Source: Symsagittifera roscoffensis (lineage: Eukaryota > Xenacoelomorpha > Acoela > Convolutidae). Taken from it: a stretch of DNA of 64,000 nt. The stretch lies in assembly GCF_963678635.1 (NCBI RefSeq), contig NC_087065.1:73231345-73295344 (forward strand), given 5' to 3'. This document shows, one piece after another, positions 23,064-35,275 of this stretch. Position numbers and translations under genes: made by a program. How positions within the stretch are numbered: position 1 is the stretch's first letter; the number at the start of each line of letters is the position of its first letter. The notes beneath the pieces are model-generated. The model was given only the letters and a program-made list of their open reading frames with translations, searched no databases and had not been told where the DNA came from.

Positions 23064-23570
23064 CATCTATGGTTCAGTCTTTGATCAGGGTCACTATATC
23101 CATGATCAGGGCTAAATCATCGCTGAATTAGCGCTAAATTTTCAGGTCTGAATCAGCCAAACCTTCATGTTTCAAAGATGGGTTGCCACTGCAATAACCC
23201 TGAAGACCTATGAATTAGGTATCTCTATCTTGAAAAATTTTTGACTAGCCATGACAAACTTTCGAGAAAATTTTGTTTATTTTTGAGGAAAATCACACAT
23301 CACAATATAAAATAGTGAAAAATCAAGTTACAAGTGGTGCAACAATGAGCATGAAGTTTCTAAATGCTAGTTTTTTTTACTCCCGTTCACAAACTGGTTC
23401 ACCACGTGGGAACGGTTTCTCAACCGACATTCTCTCTTGTGTAACATTGTCTTCGGTTCGTACTTTCGTACCTTTCAAGAGAAGATCCATATTAATTTGC
23501 ATGAATTCCGGAAATATTTCCGCTTGAATTTAATAACTACTCGAGAACCAGCACATCTTTTTAAAAATCT
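23064..23570. repeat. ~507 bp direct repeat, first copy
   Basis: From TTCAGTCTTTGATCAGGGTC onward this segment repeats at ~23571-24080. Both share CTGAATCAGACAAACC-like, AAGATGGGTTGCCACTGC and GGTTCACCACGTGGGAACGG segments, which also occur at ~25260 and ~27838. Confidence 0.8.
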
Positions 23571-25252
23571 TGTTCAGTCTTTGATCAGGGTCACTATATC
23601 CATGATCAGGGCTAAATCACCGCTGAATTAGCGCTAAATTTTCAGGTCTGAATCAGACAAACCATTCATGATTCAAAGATGGATTGCCACTGCAATAACC
23701 CTGAAGACCTATGAACTAGGTATCTCTATCTGGAAAAACTCTTGACTAGCCATGAAAAATTTTCGAGAATATTTCGGTTTTTTTTGAGAAAAATTCGTTT
23801 TTTTTTGAGAAAAATCACACATCACAATTCAAAATAGTGAAAAATCAAGTTACAAGTGGTGCAACAAAGAGCATGAAGTTTCTAAATGCTAGTTTATTTT
23901 ACTCCAGTTCACAACTGGTTCACCACGTGGGAACGGTTTCTCAACCGACATTCTCCTTGTATAACATTGTCTTCGGTTCGTACTTTCGTACCTTTCAAGA
24001 GAAGATCCAAATTAATTTGCATGAAGTCCGGAAATGTTTCCACTTGAATTTAATAACTACTCGAGAACCAGCACATCTTTTTAAAAAATCTTATGTGAAA
24101 CGTAATTCTTTTGCGGAGACTGATACTGAGCTTTTGGACCTTTCAGATTTAAGTTTTTAATGACTTTTTTGAGACCTGAGTACTCGGAGCCTTCAAGAAT
24201 AACCGTCAGGAATCGCTCGTTCTTCCTCCTCAGCGCAAGATTTTTTCTTACTTGTTCCTCGTCCAACTGCAGATATGCCGATTGAAACTTATCATGTCTG
24301 GATAGAGGTTTTTCTGCCATTTTGACTTCGTTAGTTTTAACAATTTCATGATTTAATTTTACCGAGGTATCTATTTGCTCACAGCCCAGCCAACCGTTGT
24401 TCAACTTTTGCTTTCTCGCTCTGAAACTTTTCGTCTATTAGTTTCTCCGTAGTAAAAACCGTCTGCAGAACGTTGCATTCAGTAACTGAGCCTGAATAAA
24501 CTTCACACCGAGTAATATGTTGGTAGTCTTGAAGCTTAGCCGAAAAAGCGAACAAGGGTCCAAACATTCGAGCTTGAAAGGCCAAATGTCGCAACAAATG
24601 AACATTGTTTGTTTAGATTTTTGGGTTGTTATCAAAAACATTGACAAAAATTGAGAAAAACTCTAAAATTGATTCTGCTGCTTTGACAGCTTCGTCTTTG
24701 GACGTTTCCAATAAATGGTCACGCCAAATATCAACTTCAGATAATGTGGGTATAGTGATTAGTCTGAACGTCCTCTCATTGCAGTTGGACCAACGTAGCA
24801 AAGCCATTAAAAAAAATCATTTGCCTTGAAATACCCAATTTCTTCTATTCTGCGAATGTGACTCGAATACGCAATCATTTCCCCAGGGAGAATTTATTCC
24901 CTCAATTCAAACGTTTATTTCCTTTTTCTGATTGGGTGTCAATATTTTGTAATGCAGTCGAATAAATCAGGATAGACACCAATAAGAACGCAGTGCATTT
25001 AGCCCATAATGGCTGTGAGCGGAAGGCCATCGATTATGCTAGAAAACCGCTTTTACCTTTGATACCGACTACATTTGAAACACTTTGAACCGCAAGACAA
25101 TTGCAAACAAAAACATACTAATTAGTTTTTTCGCTCCATCTTATTTCACCTGTATCTGAAAACGGATAATATGCGTGCGTTCTAGCAAAAAGGCAACCAA
25201 GTTTCTTGGAGACGTAGCAACCAAAGTAGCCGTTGTGCTGAAACATTAGCCT
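23571..25252. repeat. CACTA unit copy 1, internally deleted
   Basis: Matches the two later 2,578 bp units but lacks ~980 bp. The join reads GCAGATATGCCG at ~24274; copy 2 has GCAGATCC at ~25865 and ACGATATGCCG at ~26847, leaving GAT as shared microhomology. Confidence 0.8.
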
Positions 25253-27830
25253 AAATTTTCAGGCCTGAATCAGACAAACCTTCATGTTTCAAAGATGGGT
25301 TGCCACTGCAATAACCCTGAAGACCTATGAATTAGGTATCTCTATCTGGAAAAACTCTTGACTAGCCATGAAAAATTTTCGAGAAAATTTCGGTTTTTTT
25401 TGAGAAAAATCACACATCACAATTCAAAATAGTGAAAAATCAAGTTACAAGTGGTGCAACAAAGAGCATGAAGTTTCTAAATGCTAGTTTATTTTACTCC
25501 AGTTCACAAACTGGTTCACCACGTGGGAACGGTTTCTCAACCGACATTCTCCTTGTGTAACATTGTCTTCGGTTCGTACTTTCTTACCTTTCAAGAGAAG
25601 ATCCAAATTAATTTGCATGAAGTCCGGAAGTGTTTCCACTTGAATTTAATAACTACTCGAGAACCAGCACATCTTTTAAAAAAATCTTATGTGAAACGTA
25701 ATTCTTTTGCGGAGACTGATACTGAGCTTTTGGACCTTTCAGAATTAGGTTTCTAATGACTTTTTTGAGACCTGAGTACTCGGAGCCTTCAAGAATAACC
25801 GTCAGGAATCGCTCGTTCTTCCTCCTCAGCGCAAGATTTTTTCTTACTTGTTCCTCGTCCAACGGCAGATCCTTAAACACCAAATATTTTAAGCGTTTAC
25901 AATGAATGCAAGTGGAACGTTTTTTAAATTCTTTTTGTTTCAATGGTCGCTAGCTTTATACCCACCCCAAACCTCATACCCACGCAAAACATTGAATTAC
26001 AAAACGTGCCTGGGCGACTTTTATTGCGACATTTCATTTTTCCAAGTGCTTCTGTATCCCAAATATGCGACTGCCTAGTGAAAAAAAAACCAAGAACAAA
26101 CAATGATAACTCTCAGTATACAGTAAATCTGAAAGAATAGACACTTTCAGTGATGAATCGAAGCTCAAATTGCGAAAAAAAAACAACACATTTCAGCCCT
26201 ATTTATTTCATACAAAACTGCCGCAAGAAAACGTCTTGAATAAAGAGAGAACAGCAATTCCGTAATCTTTTCAAAAGTTTCAGAATAGAGTTAAATTGAA
26301 AACACAAGGCAGAAAATAAAGTTATTGACAGAACATGAACTAAAACTCCAACGTTTTCTTAAAGGCAAACCATCAAATTTTTTAACAAACTGACTTTAAT
26401 TACACTCATTCTAAAATGGTCGCTCTGCTGTCTGAACATTAGAAAAACCATCAGATGAAACTTTGAAAATTTGTTCAGTTGTGTTCACAAACTGTTGAAA
26501 TCGTCATTATCAACGATTCCTCTGCCCAAATGTTCTTGCTTGTCAACTGATAGAAACTGTCAGTCGCGTTTCTGCTGAAAAATTTTTCTGAAATTGCCTA
26601 GCAGGGATTAAACTTTTAGCTCCGTTTCTTGAACTACGAAAAAAATTCCTACAATGGGACCAATATCGGAAAAAGACATAATCAGTTTCACACTTGCGAA
26701 CAATGTCTCGTGCACATCTGAAGATTTCATTGCGATAAAATGTTGAATTTGTCCGAAACAGGTTTTACTGTCTTTATGAAACTGAATGCAGCTGTTACCA
26801 GCTCCAGGCATTCTTTTGTAAGCGGGTGCGTCAATAGACTCCATTTACGATATGCCGATTGAAACTTGTCATGTCTGGATAGAGGTTTTTCTGCCATTTT
26901 GACTTCGTTAGTTTTAACAATTTCATGATTTAAATTTACCGAGGTATCTATTTGCTCACAGCCCAGCCAACCGTTGTTCAACTTTTGCTTTCTCGCTCTG
27001 AAACTTTTCGTCTATTTAGTTTCTCCGTAGTAAAAACCGTCTGCAGAACGTTGCATTCAGTAACTGAGCCTGAATAAACTTCACACCGAGTAATATGTTG
27101 GCAGCCTTGAAGCTTAGCCGAAAAAGCGAACAAGGGTTCAAACATTCGAGCTTGAAAGGCCAAATGTCGCAACAAATGAACATTGTTTGTTTAGATTTTT
27201 GGGTTGTTATCAAAAACATTGACAAAAATTGAGAAAAACTCTAAAATTGATTCTGCTGCTTTGACAGCTTCGTCTTTGGACGTTTCCAATAAATGGTCAC
27301 GCCAAATATCAACTTCAGATAATGTGGGTATAGTGATTAGTCTGAACGTCCTCTCATTGCAGTTGGACCAACGTAGCAAAGCCATTAAAAAAAATCATTT
27401 GCCTTGAAATACCCAATTTCTTCTATTCTGCGAATGTGACTCGAATACGCAATCATTTCCCCAGGGAGAATTTATTCCCTCAATTCAAACGTTTATTTCC
27501 TTTTTCTGATTGGGTGTCAATATTTTGTAATGCAGTCGAATAAATCAGGATAGACACCAATAAGAACGCAGTGCATTTAGCCCATAATGGCTGTGAGCGG
27601 AAGGCCATCGATTATGCTAGAAAACCGCTTTTACTTTTGATACCGACTACATTTGAAACACTTTGAACCGCAAGACAATTGCAAACAAAAACATACTAAT
27701 TAGTTTTTTCGCTCCATCTTATTTCACCTGTATCTGAAAACGGATAATATGCGTGCGTTCTAGCAAAAAGGCAACCAAGTTTCTTGGAGACGTAGCAACC
27801 AAAGTAGCCGTTGTGCTGAAACATTAGCCT
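25253..27830. repeat. CACTA tandem unit copy 2 (2,578 bp)
   Basis: Near-identical to 27831-30408, with only a few substitutions such as CTTTTACTTTTGATACC against CTTTTACCTTTGATACC. Confidence 0.93.
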
Positions 27831-30408
27831 AAATTTTCAGGCCTGAATCAGACAAACCTTCATGTTTCAAAGATGGGTTGCCACTGCAATAACCCTGAAG
27901 ACCTATGAATTAGGTATCTCTATCTGGAAAAACTCTTGACTAGCCATGAAAAATTTTCGAGAAAATTTCGGTTTTTTTTGAGAAAAATCACACATCACAA
28001 TTCAAAATAGTGAAAAATCAAGTTACAAGTGGTGCAACAAAGAGCATGAAGTTTCTAAATGCTAGTTTATTTTACTCCAGTTCACAAACTGGTTCACCAC
28101 GTGGGAACGGTTTCTCAACCGACATTCTCCTTGTGTAACATTGTCTTCGGTTCGTACTTTCTTACCTTTCAAGAGAAGATCCAAATTAATTTGCATGAAG
28201 TCCGGAAGTGTTTCCACTTGAATTTAATAACTACTCGAGAACCAGCACATCTTTTAAAAAAATCTTATGTGAAACGTAATTCTTTTGCGGAGACTGATAC
28301 TGAGATTTTGGACCTTTCAGAATTAGGTTTCTAATGACTTTTTTGAGACCTGAGTACTCGGAGCCTTCAAGAATAACCGTCAGGAATCGCTCGTTCTTCC
28401 TCCTCAGCGCAAGATTTTTTCTTACTTGTTCCTCGTCCAACGGCAGATCCTTAAACACCAAATATTTTAAGCGTTTACAATGAATGCAAGTGGAACGTTT
28501 TTTAAATTCTTTTTGTTTCAATGGTCGCTAGCTTTATACCCACCCCAAACCTCATACCCACGCAAAACATTGAATTACAAAACGTGCCTGGGCGACTTTT
28601 ATTGCGACATTTCATTTTTCCAAGTGCTTCTGTATCCCAAATATGCGACTGCCTAGTGAAAAAAAAAACCAAGAACAAACAATGATAACTCTCAGTATAC
28701 AGTAAATCTGAAAGAATAGACACTTTCAGTGATGAATCGAAGCTCAAATTGCGAAAAAAAACAACACATTTCAGCCCTATTTATTTCATACAAAACTGCC
28801 GCAAGAAAACGTCTTGAATAAAGAGAGAACAGCAATTCCGTAATCTTTTCAAAAGTTTCAGAATAGAGTTAAATTGAAAACACAAGGCAGAAAATAAAGT
28901 TATTGACAGAACATGAACTAAAACTCCAACGTTTTCTTAAAGGCAAACCATCAAATTTTTTAACAAACTGACTTTAATTACACTCATTCTAAAATGGTCG
29001 CTCTGCTGTCTGAACATTAGAAAAACCATCAGATGAAACTTTGAAAATTTGTTCAGTTGTGTTCACAAACTGTTGAAATCGTCATTATCAACGATTCCTC
29101 TGCCCAAATGTTCTTGCTTGTCAACTGATAGAAACTGTCAGTCGCGTTTCTGCTGAAAATTTTTTCTGAAATTGCCTAGCAGGGATTAAACTTTTAGCTC
29201 CGTTTCTTGAACTACGAAAAAAATTCCTACAATGGGACCAATATCGGAAAAAGACATAATCAGTTTCACACTTGCGAACAATGTCTCGTGCACATCTGAA
29301 GATTTCATTGCGATAAAATGTTGAATTTGTCCGAAACAGGTTTTACTGTCTTTATGAAACTGAATGCAGCTGTTACCAGCTCCAGGCATTCTTTTGTAAG
29401 CGGGTGCGTCAATAGACTCCATTTACGATATGCCGATTGAAACTTGTCATGTCTGGATAGAGGTTTTTCTGCCATTTTGACTTCGTTAGTTTTAACAATT
29501 TCATGATTTAAATTTACCGAGGTATCTATTTGCTCACAGCCCAGCCAACCGTTGTTCAACTTTTGCTTTCTCGCTCTGAAACTTTTCGTCTATTTAGTTT
29601 CTCCGTAGTAAAAACCGTCTGCAGAACGTTGCATTCAGTAACTGAGCCTGAATAAACTTCACACCGAGTAATATGTTGGCAGCCTTGAAGCTTAGCCGAA
29701 AAAGCGAACAAGGGTCCAAACATTCGAGCTTGAAAGGCCAAATGTCGCAACAAATGAACATTGTTTGTTTAGATTTTTGGGTTGTTATCAAAAACATTGA
29801 CAAAAATTGAGAAAAACTCTAAAATTGATTCTGCTGCTTTGACAGCTTCGTCTTTGGACGTTTCCAATAAATGGTCACGCCAAATATCAACTTCAGATAA
29901 TGTGGGTATAGTGATTAGTCTGAACGTCCTCTCATTGCAGTTGGACCAACGTAGCAAAGCCATTAAAAAAAATCATTTGCCTTGAAATACCCAATTTCTT
30001 CTATTCTGCGAATGTGACTCGAATACGCAATCATTTCCCCGGGGAGAATTTATTCCCTCAATTAAAACGTTTGTTTCCTTTTTCTGATTGGGTGTCAATA
30101 TTTTATAATGCAGTCGAATAAATCAGGATAGACACCAATAAGAACGCAGTGCATTTAGCCCATAATGGCTGTGAGCGGAAGGCCATCGATTATGCTAGAA
30201 AACCGCTTTTACCTTTGATACCGACTACATTTGAAACACTTTTAACCGCAAGACAATTGCAAACAAAAACATACTAATTAGTTTTTTCGCTCGATCTTAT
30301 TTCACCTGTATCTGAAAACGGATAATATGCGTGCGTTTTAGCAAAAGTGCGACCAAGTTTCTTGGAGACGTGGCAACCAAAGTAGCCGTTATGCTGAAAC
30401 ATGTTTAC
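27831..30408. repeat. CACTA tandem unit copy 3 (2,578 bp)
   Basis: Third copy. Beyond ~30390 the sequence runs on into a unique 5' transposase segment (30274-31132 on the - strand) instead of restarting the unit. Confidence 0.92.
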
Positions 30409-30618
30409 AAGAGTTGATTTTACTGCAAGGTCGGCTACTAGACAAATGAATGTAAACGTTGCCTCCAGACCAAACACGCCTACAGACACTTTGGGTGCCA
30501 TTTCCGGCTTGAGGTGTTCGACTTCCTCAAACCAGTTAGGTTTGGAATTCCCCGCATGAAGGCCAGCCAGTACCTTATTTTTTCTTACATTTCTTAACTT
30601 TAGGAGGAAGATGCGCAA
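30274..30618 (-). pseudogene. CACTA-like transposase fragment
   Basis: An open stretch of 114 residues with GNSKPNWFEEVEHLKPEM and the NGYFGC...HAYYPF...GEIRSSEK block typical of tnp2 transposases. The expected CxxC partner after FGC is lacking, and the frame is closed on both sides. It belongs to the decayed element at 23.0-32.0 kb. Confidence 0.5.
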
Positions 30619-30718
30619 ACTGAATCCAGAATGGGTACATTTCTTTCTATGCAGTAGATTATTTAATGTTAACGCCGTCTGTTGATAGTATGAGATTTAG
30701 AAGAAAAAAAAATCCTTA

Positions 30719-31132
30719 CTAAGAGAAACTGCCGGCGCCACGAAAAACCATTGGGCAGTTTGTATTCGAACGGCAACATTCAGAAAACCAATTTAATTGA
30801 GTCGATTGCTGCCACATCAGATAATTTAAAAGGAAAAAGATAGTTTGCATCAAAATATTAGATTCAACTGAGTTAAACTGAGAGCCATCAAACATTAACT
30901 TATCGGAGCACCCATTGGATAAAGTTTCCATCAATTTGCTGTTTGGTTTGCTTCTTGCTAAGGTTATTGACGATAAAGCTTCGAATTCGTTTTCCTTAAT
31001 CGGAGATGATAAACGGGTCCAGAAATTGTTCAATTCATTTACTTCATAGTTTGCTGAATGTACTAACTCGCTGCTTGCGCCCTTGTTCTCGCAGTAGCTT
31101 ATTTGTGCTACAATCAAGTCAGAAATTTCCAC
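30719..31132 (-). pseudogene. Probable N-terminal segment of the CACTA-like transposase
   Basis: 137 open residues, including LNNFWTRLSSPIKENEFEAL, with no motif I recognise. Position and strand directly upstream of the transposase block suggest the same broken gene. Confidence 0.3.
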
Positions 31133-31954
31133 TGCCTCTGGAATTGTGAAAATGCTACTTAAAATGTCAAGATTAAAATTTGAATCTGATTGACTGTTTG
31201 AAAAGTGAGGTTTGCTTCGTCTTCCACTAAACTTATGTCACAAACCTCCTGTGCATCTGGAATTGTGACAATGCTCCCAAATTTTTCATTTTAGGTTTGA
31301 TGGACTGGAGATTTTAACAGTATCGACTGCTTTTTCTTGTGAGAGTGAAGCTGTGGCAGTGAATCTCGTTCCAATAATTGAGTTTGTGTTTAATTCTATA
31401 GCGTTTTTGTTGTTGTGATTTTGTTGTAACAACATTTCAGAATTCTTCTAACGCCTCATTTCAATTGGTTTTCAAAATTTTTGACAATTTTTTTAAATTT
31501 CATTCGCACAGTTATTTCTGGAATCATTTGAACTTTTACATGTTTTGCTCAAACATTCATTTTGTTCAAAAAAGTTGTCGCCATATTTGACCAAACATCG
31601 GACGCCTTTTTAAAATCGTTTCGTAACATACAATTCAAAAAGTCGAACGTCGTGCGAAAAGTCGTATTATCAATGTGTATTACAATCTGAGTTCACAAAT
31701 CGTATTGGCCCCAACAACAACAACAGAAGACTAAGCGTTCGTCGACTGCGCATTACGGAAATTTTTGTCACTCCATCTGGCACTGGCGCCGAAAACCTAT
31801 CGGATTTCGTTCGAGCTTCTATCCGGAAAAGAGGGAGTGTGGCCGTCATATAGCTATCTCTAGCCGCCATATGAATCGTGAATAGTCTGGTATGTTTTCT
31901 AGATTTTTTTAAATTCACAACAAGCCTCATAACTTTTTTCCACTGTGTTATCAT

Positions 31955-33090
31955 GAATCTGCTTATCGAAAATTCGCTCAGATATCTTTGGGACTAAGTT
32001 TTGCCGGTCGTCCTTTTGTTTCAACATATTTGTTCACAGAATATGTATCGCAGTGCAATAGCATTTTCGGTTTTTGCTTTTTCGAGACAATCAAATCTGT
32101 TAAACACTTGTTGATGAGTTATTTTACAAAGTAACGCTAATGAGTGATACCATCAAGTCGGAAAAACCAAACCTGCTACCATTTTCTAAAAAAAAACTAT
32201 TGCAGAACCCAAATAGTTAATAGCATATTCCAAATTCAACGAGAAAAAAGTTTCAAATGTCAAAGACTCAATCCTGATTCATGAACAAAAATGACACTGT
32301 AAAGGTTTATTTTTTGAGAAGACAAAACATTGGACAAAAAGTTTATGTCGCTAAGTATTCTTCGAAACTATTTATGCAAAACTTAAAACCTTACTTTTAT
32401 AATTTATCAGCAAACTTGACATCTAGTTCAGCTACGTCATCTAGTTCAGCTACGCATTTCTTCGTTATGAAGTAAATGGAAACTGTAAACATTTTTTTGT
32501 ATCACGCTGAAGTCAACTATAAGAAGTACAACATGTAAAATTAATTTATTATCTGATTAGAATAAGCGACGAGTATTTATTAGCTAGTTTTTCTTTCTTT
32601 ATGTAGCAAACATTCAAAACATGGTATGACCCGACGTTGAGATTGTTATTGTAATAATCACAAAATCTGTTATTATTATTCAGTCCTCAAACACCTCAAC
32701 TCCACAATAAAGTATTCGAAAAAGTCTAGCCACACAAAATTATGAATGGTAATTTTTGTCAGCATCGAAACGCTAGCAAAAACTAGATTAAAGTCAGGAA
32801 TCTGCGTAGAGTATAATATCTCCCTAAATTTCTTAGTTTTTTGAAGAAAAATATCGTTCACTTAGTTTTTTGGCATAAGAAGGCAATTTCCTGTACTTTT
32901 GGCCATTTGATATGTTGCGTTTCCTTTTCCAGGAAACTTCAAATTGAACAACTCTAAAACAAAATGCTCATAAGTAATAAAACAGACCTGTTAACTATGC
33001 TTTAACATGATATTTTGTTATTATATTTTTATAAACAGTTTATACTCTAAAATGATACTTAGTTGTAGTGAGGAGACGTTCTATATGAAA
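31955..33090. other. Gene-free stretch
   Basis: AT-rich. Contains a short imperfect duplication of ACATCTAGTTCAGCTACG (32420-32450). No gene or clear mobile element recognised. Confidence 0.3.
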
Positions 33091-33179
33091 CAGTATTTCA
33101 CCTTTGATAATATTTTTTTCTCTCGCGGCTGAAATCAATACGAGAATCTGCAACGCGCTTTCCTTTTGAAGTGCTGCCA

Positions 33180-33535
33180 TTCTTTGGATTCTTGCCTTTC
33201 TTAGAAGTCTTGACTTTAGATTGCCGCTTCGGGGAAAGCATTCTTGTCTTTATTTTTTTCGTTAGTCCAGAGCATTTGTCCCACATTTCTGGCAATGGCT
33301 GTTATGTTGTCACCGTCTACGTTTCCAAGAGCTTGGCCCGCCGATGGTCCCTTTGTTATCAATAATTTAGGCTCCGCGTTATCACCCTTCATGATTTCGG
33401 GTGTTGGTAGATAAACATGCATCTTCGAAATTTCGTTGTTCTAAATAAAGTTAAAAAATACTGAGTCTGAGAACTTGAGCAAATCAATTTTAAATGTTAA
33501 ATTTAGAGGTTATTTGAAATTTAATCACCCGACTT
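33180..33535. repeat. ~374 bp tandem duplication, left copy
   Basis: Runs from GGATTCTTGCCTTTCTTAG to TTATTTGAAATTTAATCACC; the partner is ~33556-33903. Between them lies an extra partial GGATTCTTGCCTTTT. Confidence 0.85.
33216..33440 (-). pseudogene. Unknown exon, copy 1 (acceptor intact)
   Basis: On the - strand a TTATTTAG acceptor is followed by an open exon starting NNEISKMHVYLPTPE and containing GDNITAIARNVGQMLWTNEK. The frame then shifts at an A-run; the shifted frame would continue with a lysine-rich tail, KVKTSKKGKNPKNGSTSKGK, to a stop at 33098. I do not recognise the family. It may be a terminal exon of a broken gene or a transposon-captured exon. Confidence 0.35.
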
Positions 33536-33555
33536 TGGATTCTTGCCTTTTTTTG

Positions 33556-33903
33556 GATTCTTGCCTTTCTTTGAAGTCTTGACTTTAGATTACCGCTTCG
33601 GGGAAAGCATTCTTGTCTTTATTTTTTCGTTAGTCCAGAGCATTTGTCCCACATTTCTGGCAATGGCTGTTATGTTGTCACCGTCTACGTTTGCAAGAGC
33701 TTGGCCAGCCGATGGTCCCTTTGTTATAAATAATTTAGGCTCCGCGTTATCACCCTTCTTGTTTTCGGGTGTTGGTAGATAAACATGCATCTTCGAAATT
33801 TCGTTTTTTTAAATAAAGTTTAAAAACACTGAGTCTGAGAACTTGAGCAAATCAATTTTAAATATTAATTTTAGAAGTTATTTGAAATTTAATCGCCAGA
33901 TTT
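33556..33903. repeat. ~374 bp tandem duplication, right copy
   Basis: Partner of 33180-33535, with several substitutions, so it is older than the 2,578 bp and 4.41 kb duplications. Confidence 0.85.
33590..33814 (-). pseudogene. Unknown exon, copy 2 (acceptor and tail broken)
   Basis: Tandem copy of the exon at 33216-33440 with offset ~374. The A-run here keeps frame through NEKIKTRMLSPKR, but a CAA-to-TAA change stops it there, and the acceptor TTTAG has become TTTAA. Each copy is damaged in a different place. Confidence 0.35.
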
Positions 33904-33999
33904 TTGATGGCTCGTCCTGAGTGAAAGGTTTCATTCACATTTTTTGCTGCGAGATTTTTCACAGCTACTTTGATATCAATGGCCACATAAGTGATTTTG

Positions 34000-35125
34000 G
34001 ATCAATTGAGTAATCTCCCCCCTCCCCCGTAATGACCAATTGAATTATCTCCCCCCAGCCAAAAAAGAAAAAAAATGATAACAAACTAAACCAAAATTCA
34101 AGCATTAAACACTGAAATAACTTACATTGGCCAGTTCAGGCTGATAGAGAATAAAAATTTTTCATATGCAAGATAATGTTTTCAAATGCTCTCGAACCAA
34201 ATCGGTCTCTCCACATAAATTCTTGCAAATAATAATGCTGGAAAACTCGTCTGCATCAAAACATGCTTTTAATAAGGGTCTTTTTTCGGTTTCAGTAGGA
34301 TTCCACTGTTTGCGTGTGTCCCATCGGGTTCCACAAAATTCACCGAATGATTCACTGTTTTATGGGCGAATCCCATGTCTTGAATTCCTCGATAAGCTCG
34401 CAACTCGTCGGAATGTATGATTGATCCAGGACGAGCTACGCTCTGCATAATCGGTACGAGTGTTGCAGCGTTTCTTCGTTCCATATTTGTATAACCCCTA
34501 TTGGCGGTTTATAGCTGGTATCCACAGTTCCAAAAACCCATATAGGTTGCGACCTCTGTGATGTTTTGGCTTGTGACTGAAGCAAGATTCGTCGATTTCT
34601 AGCACAATTGGGTTGGCGAGAAGTTGCCGCTGGCAAATTTCTCGAAGGGAGGCAAGCGCGTCGACAATTGCACTTTGTGAAAATCCCACTTGAGTAGCGG
34701 CATTTTTGTTTGACCCCCGCATTCCTCAAAGATAAGTAATTTGAATCCATATTGGGAGTTCAATGTTCGAGTTTTCAAAAAAAACTGTCTTTTCGAATTG
34801 ATGTTGTCAATAAATCGACTACACGTCCGATTTTGGCATCTCCAGCTAAATCCATCCTTGGTTTTTGATATTTTGTCCAGTTTTGGGTAGTCTGGCAAGC
34901 TGTGCAGAGACTAGAATTTTTCAGAAGATTTTTTTGTTTAAGAAAATTTGTTGCTAATTCATTGTTTGAGAAAAGAGGCAGCAAACTTTGATGATCCATT
35001 CTCAAAAATAATATCAGTCTAGTTTCTTGTGCTTAGAACTATTTTCAAGTGGTTGTAAACATGTCTCAAGTACCCATTGAGCTTTCCGTCCCCACGCGGG
35101 AATGGGGGGATTGCTCAATTGATCC
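34000..35125 (-). mobile_element. Merlin (IS1016-like) DNA transposon, complete ends
   Basis: The terminal inverted repeat GGATCAATTGAGTAATCTCC at 34000 is mirrored by GGGGGGATTGCTCAATTGATCC ending at 35125. Eight-base target duplications GTGATTTT (33992-33999) and GTCATTTT (35126-35133) differ at one base, and 8-9 bp duplications are usual for Merlin. A sub-terminal second copy, GACCAATTGAATTATCTCCC, follows the left end. The interior encodes a broken ISXO2-like transposase on the - strand. Confidence 0.85.
34269..35005 (-). pseudogene. Merlin transposase (ISXO2-like DDE), frameshifted
   Basis: Cut-and-paste transposase of the IS1595/Merlin superfamily. In order: a CxxC-type zinc ribbon with FSWRCQNRTCSRF; a central helix-turn-helix region with GFSQSAIVDALASLREIC; EIDESCFSHKPKHHRGR (first catalytic Asp); GSIIHSDELRAYRGI (second); HSVNFVEPDGTHAN near the C-terminal catalytic Glu. 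The frame is broken several times: in the zinc ribbon, after the GRNLYGF block, and just before the last acidic residue. In the shifted frame that last residue is followed by a TGA where family members usually have Trp. Inactive. Confidence 0.85.
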
Positions 35126-35169
35126 GTCATTTTGTCCACGCTCACCTGGAATGAAAAGACAACCGCAAC

Positions 35170-35275
35170 ATGCGAATTTTTTGATGTCTTTGAAACACCC
35201 GAATTTTTTTGATGCCTTTCTTTGGTGTCTTTGATGAATCTTCTTTATGTCTTTGATCAATCTTCAAGATTTCTG
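35170..35275. repeat. Degenerate short tandem repeat
   Basis: TTTGATGTCTTTGA-like units recur about five times with drift. The lysine-rich open frames across it are by-products of the repeat. Confidence 0.5.

Larger units (their letters stand above)
23060..31954 (-). mobile_element. Decayed, tandemly amplified CACTA (En/Spm, tnp2-like) DNA transposon
   Basis: Broken - strand frames read from ~31.95 kb downward and carry the conserved blocks of animal tnp2-type transposases. These are VNMFQHNGYFGCHVSKKLG followed by THAYYPFSDTGEIR (~30.3 kb), LAFQARMFGPLFAFSAK (~29.7, ~27.1 and ~24.5 kb), and HKDSKTCFGQIQHFIAMK (~29.3 and ~26.7 kb). The second cysteine expected after FGC is missing. Frameshifts and stops separate all blocks, so it is inactive. 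I did not find CACTA termini. Family assignment rests on motif memory and is moderately sure. Confidence 0.6.

Noticed and set aside
24626-24829. + strand frame repeated three times (24626, 27204, 29782)
   Set aside because: Its repetition is due to the 2,578 bp tandem copies, and it is antisense to the transposon-like - strand frames.
34166-34420. + strand frame over the Merlin element
   Set aside because: Antisense to the transposase-like sequence, where the recognisable catalytic motifs lie.
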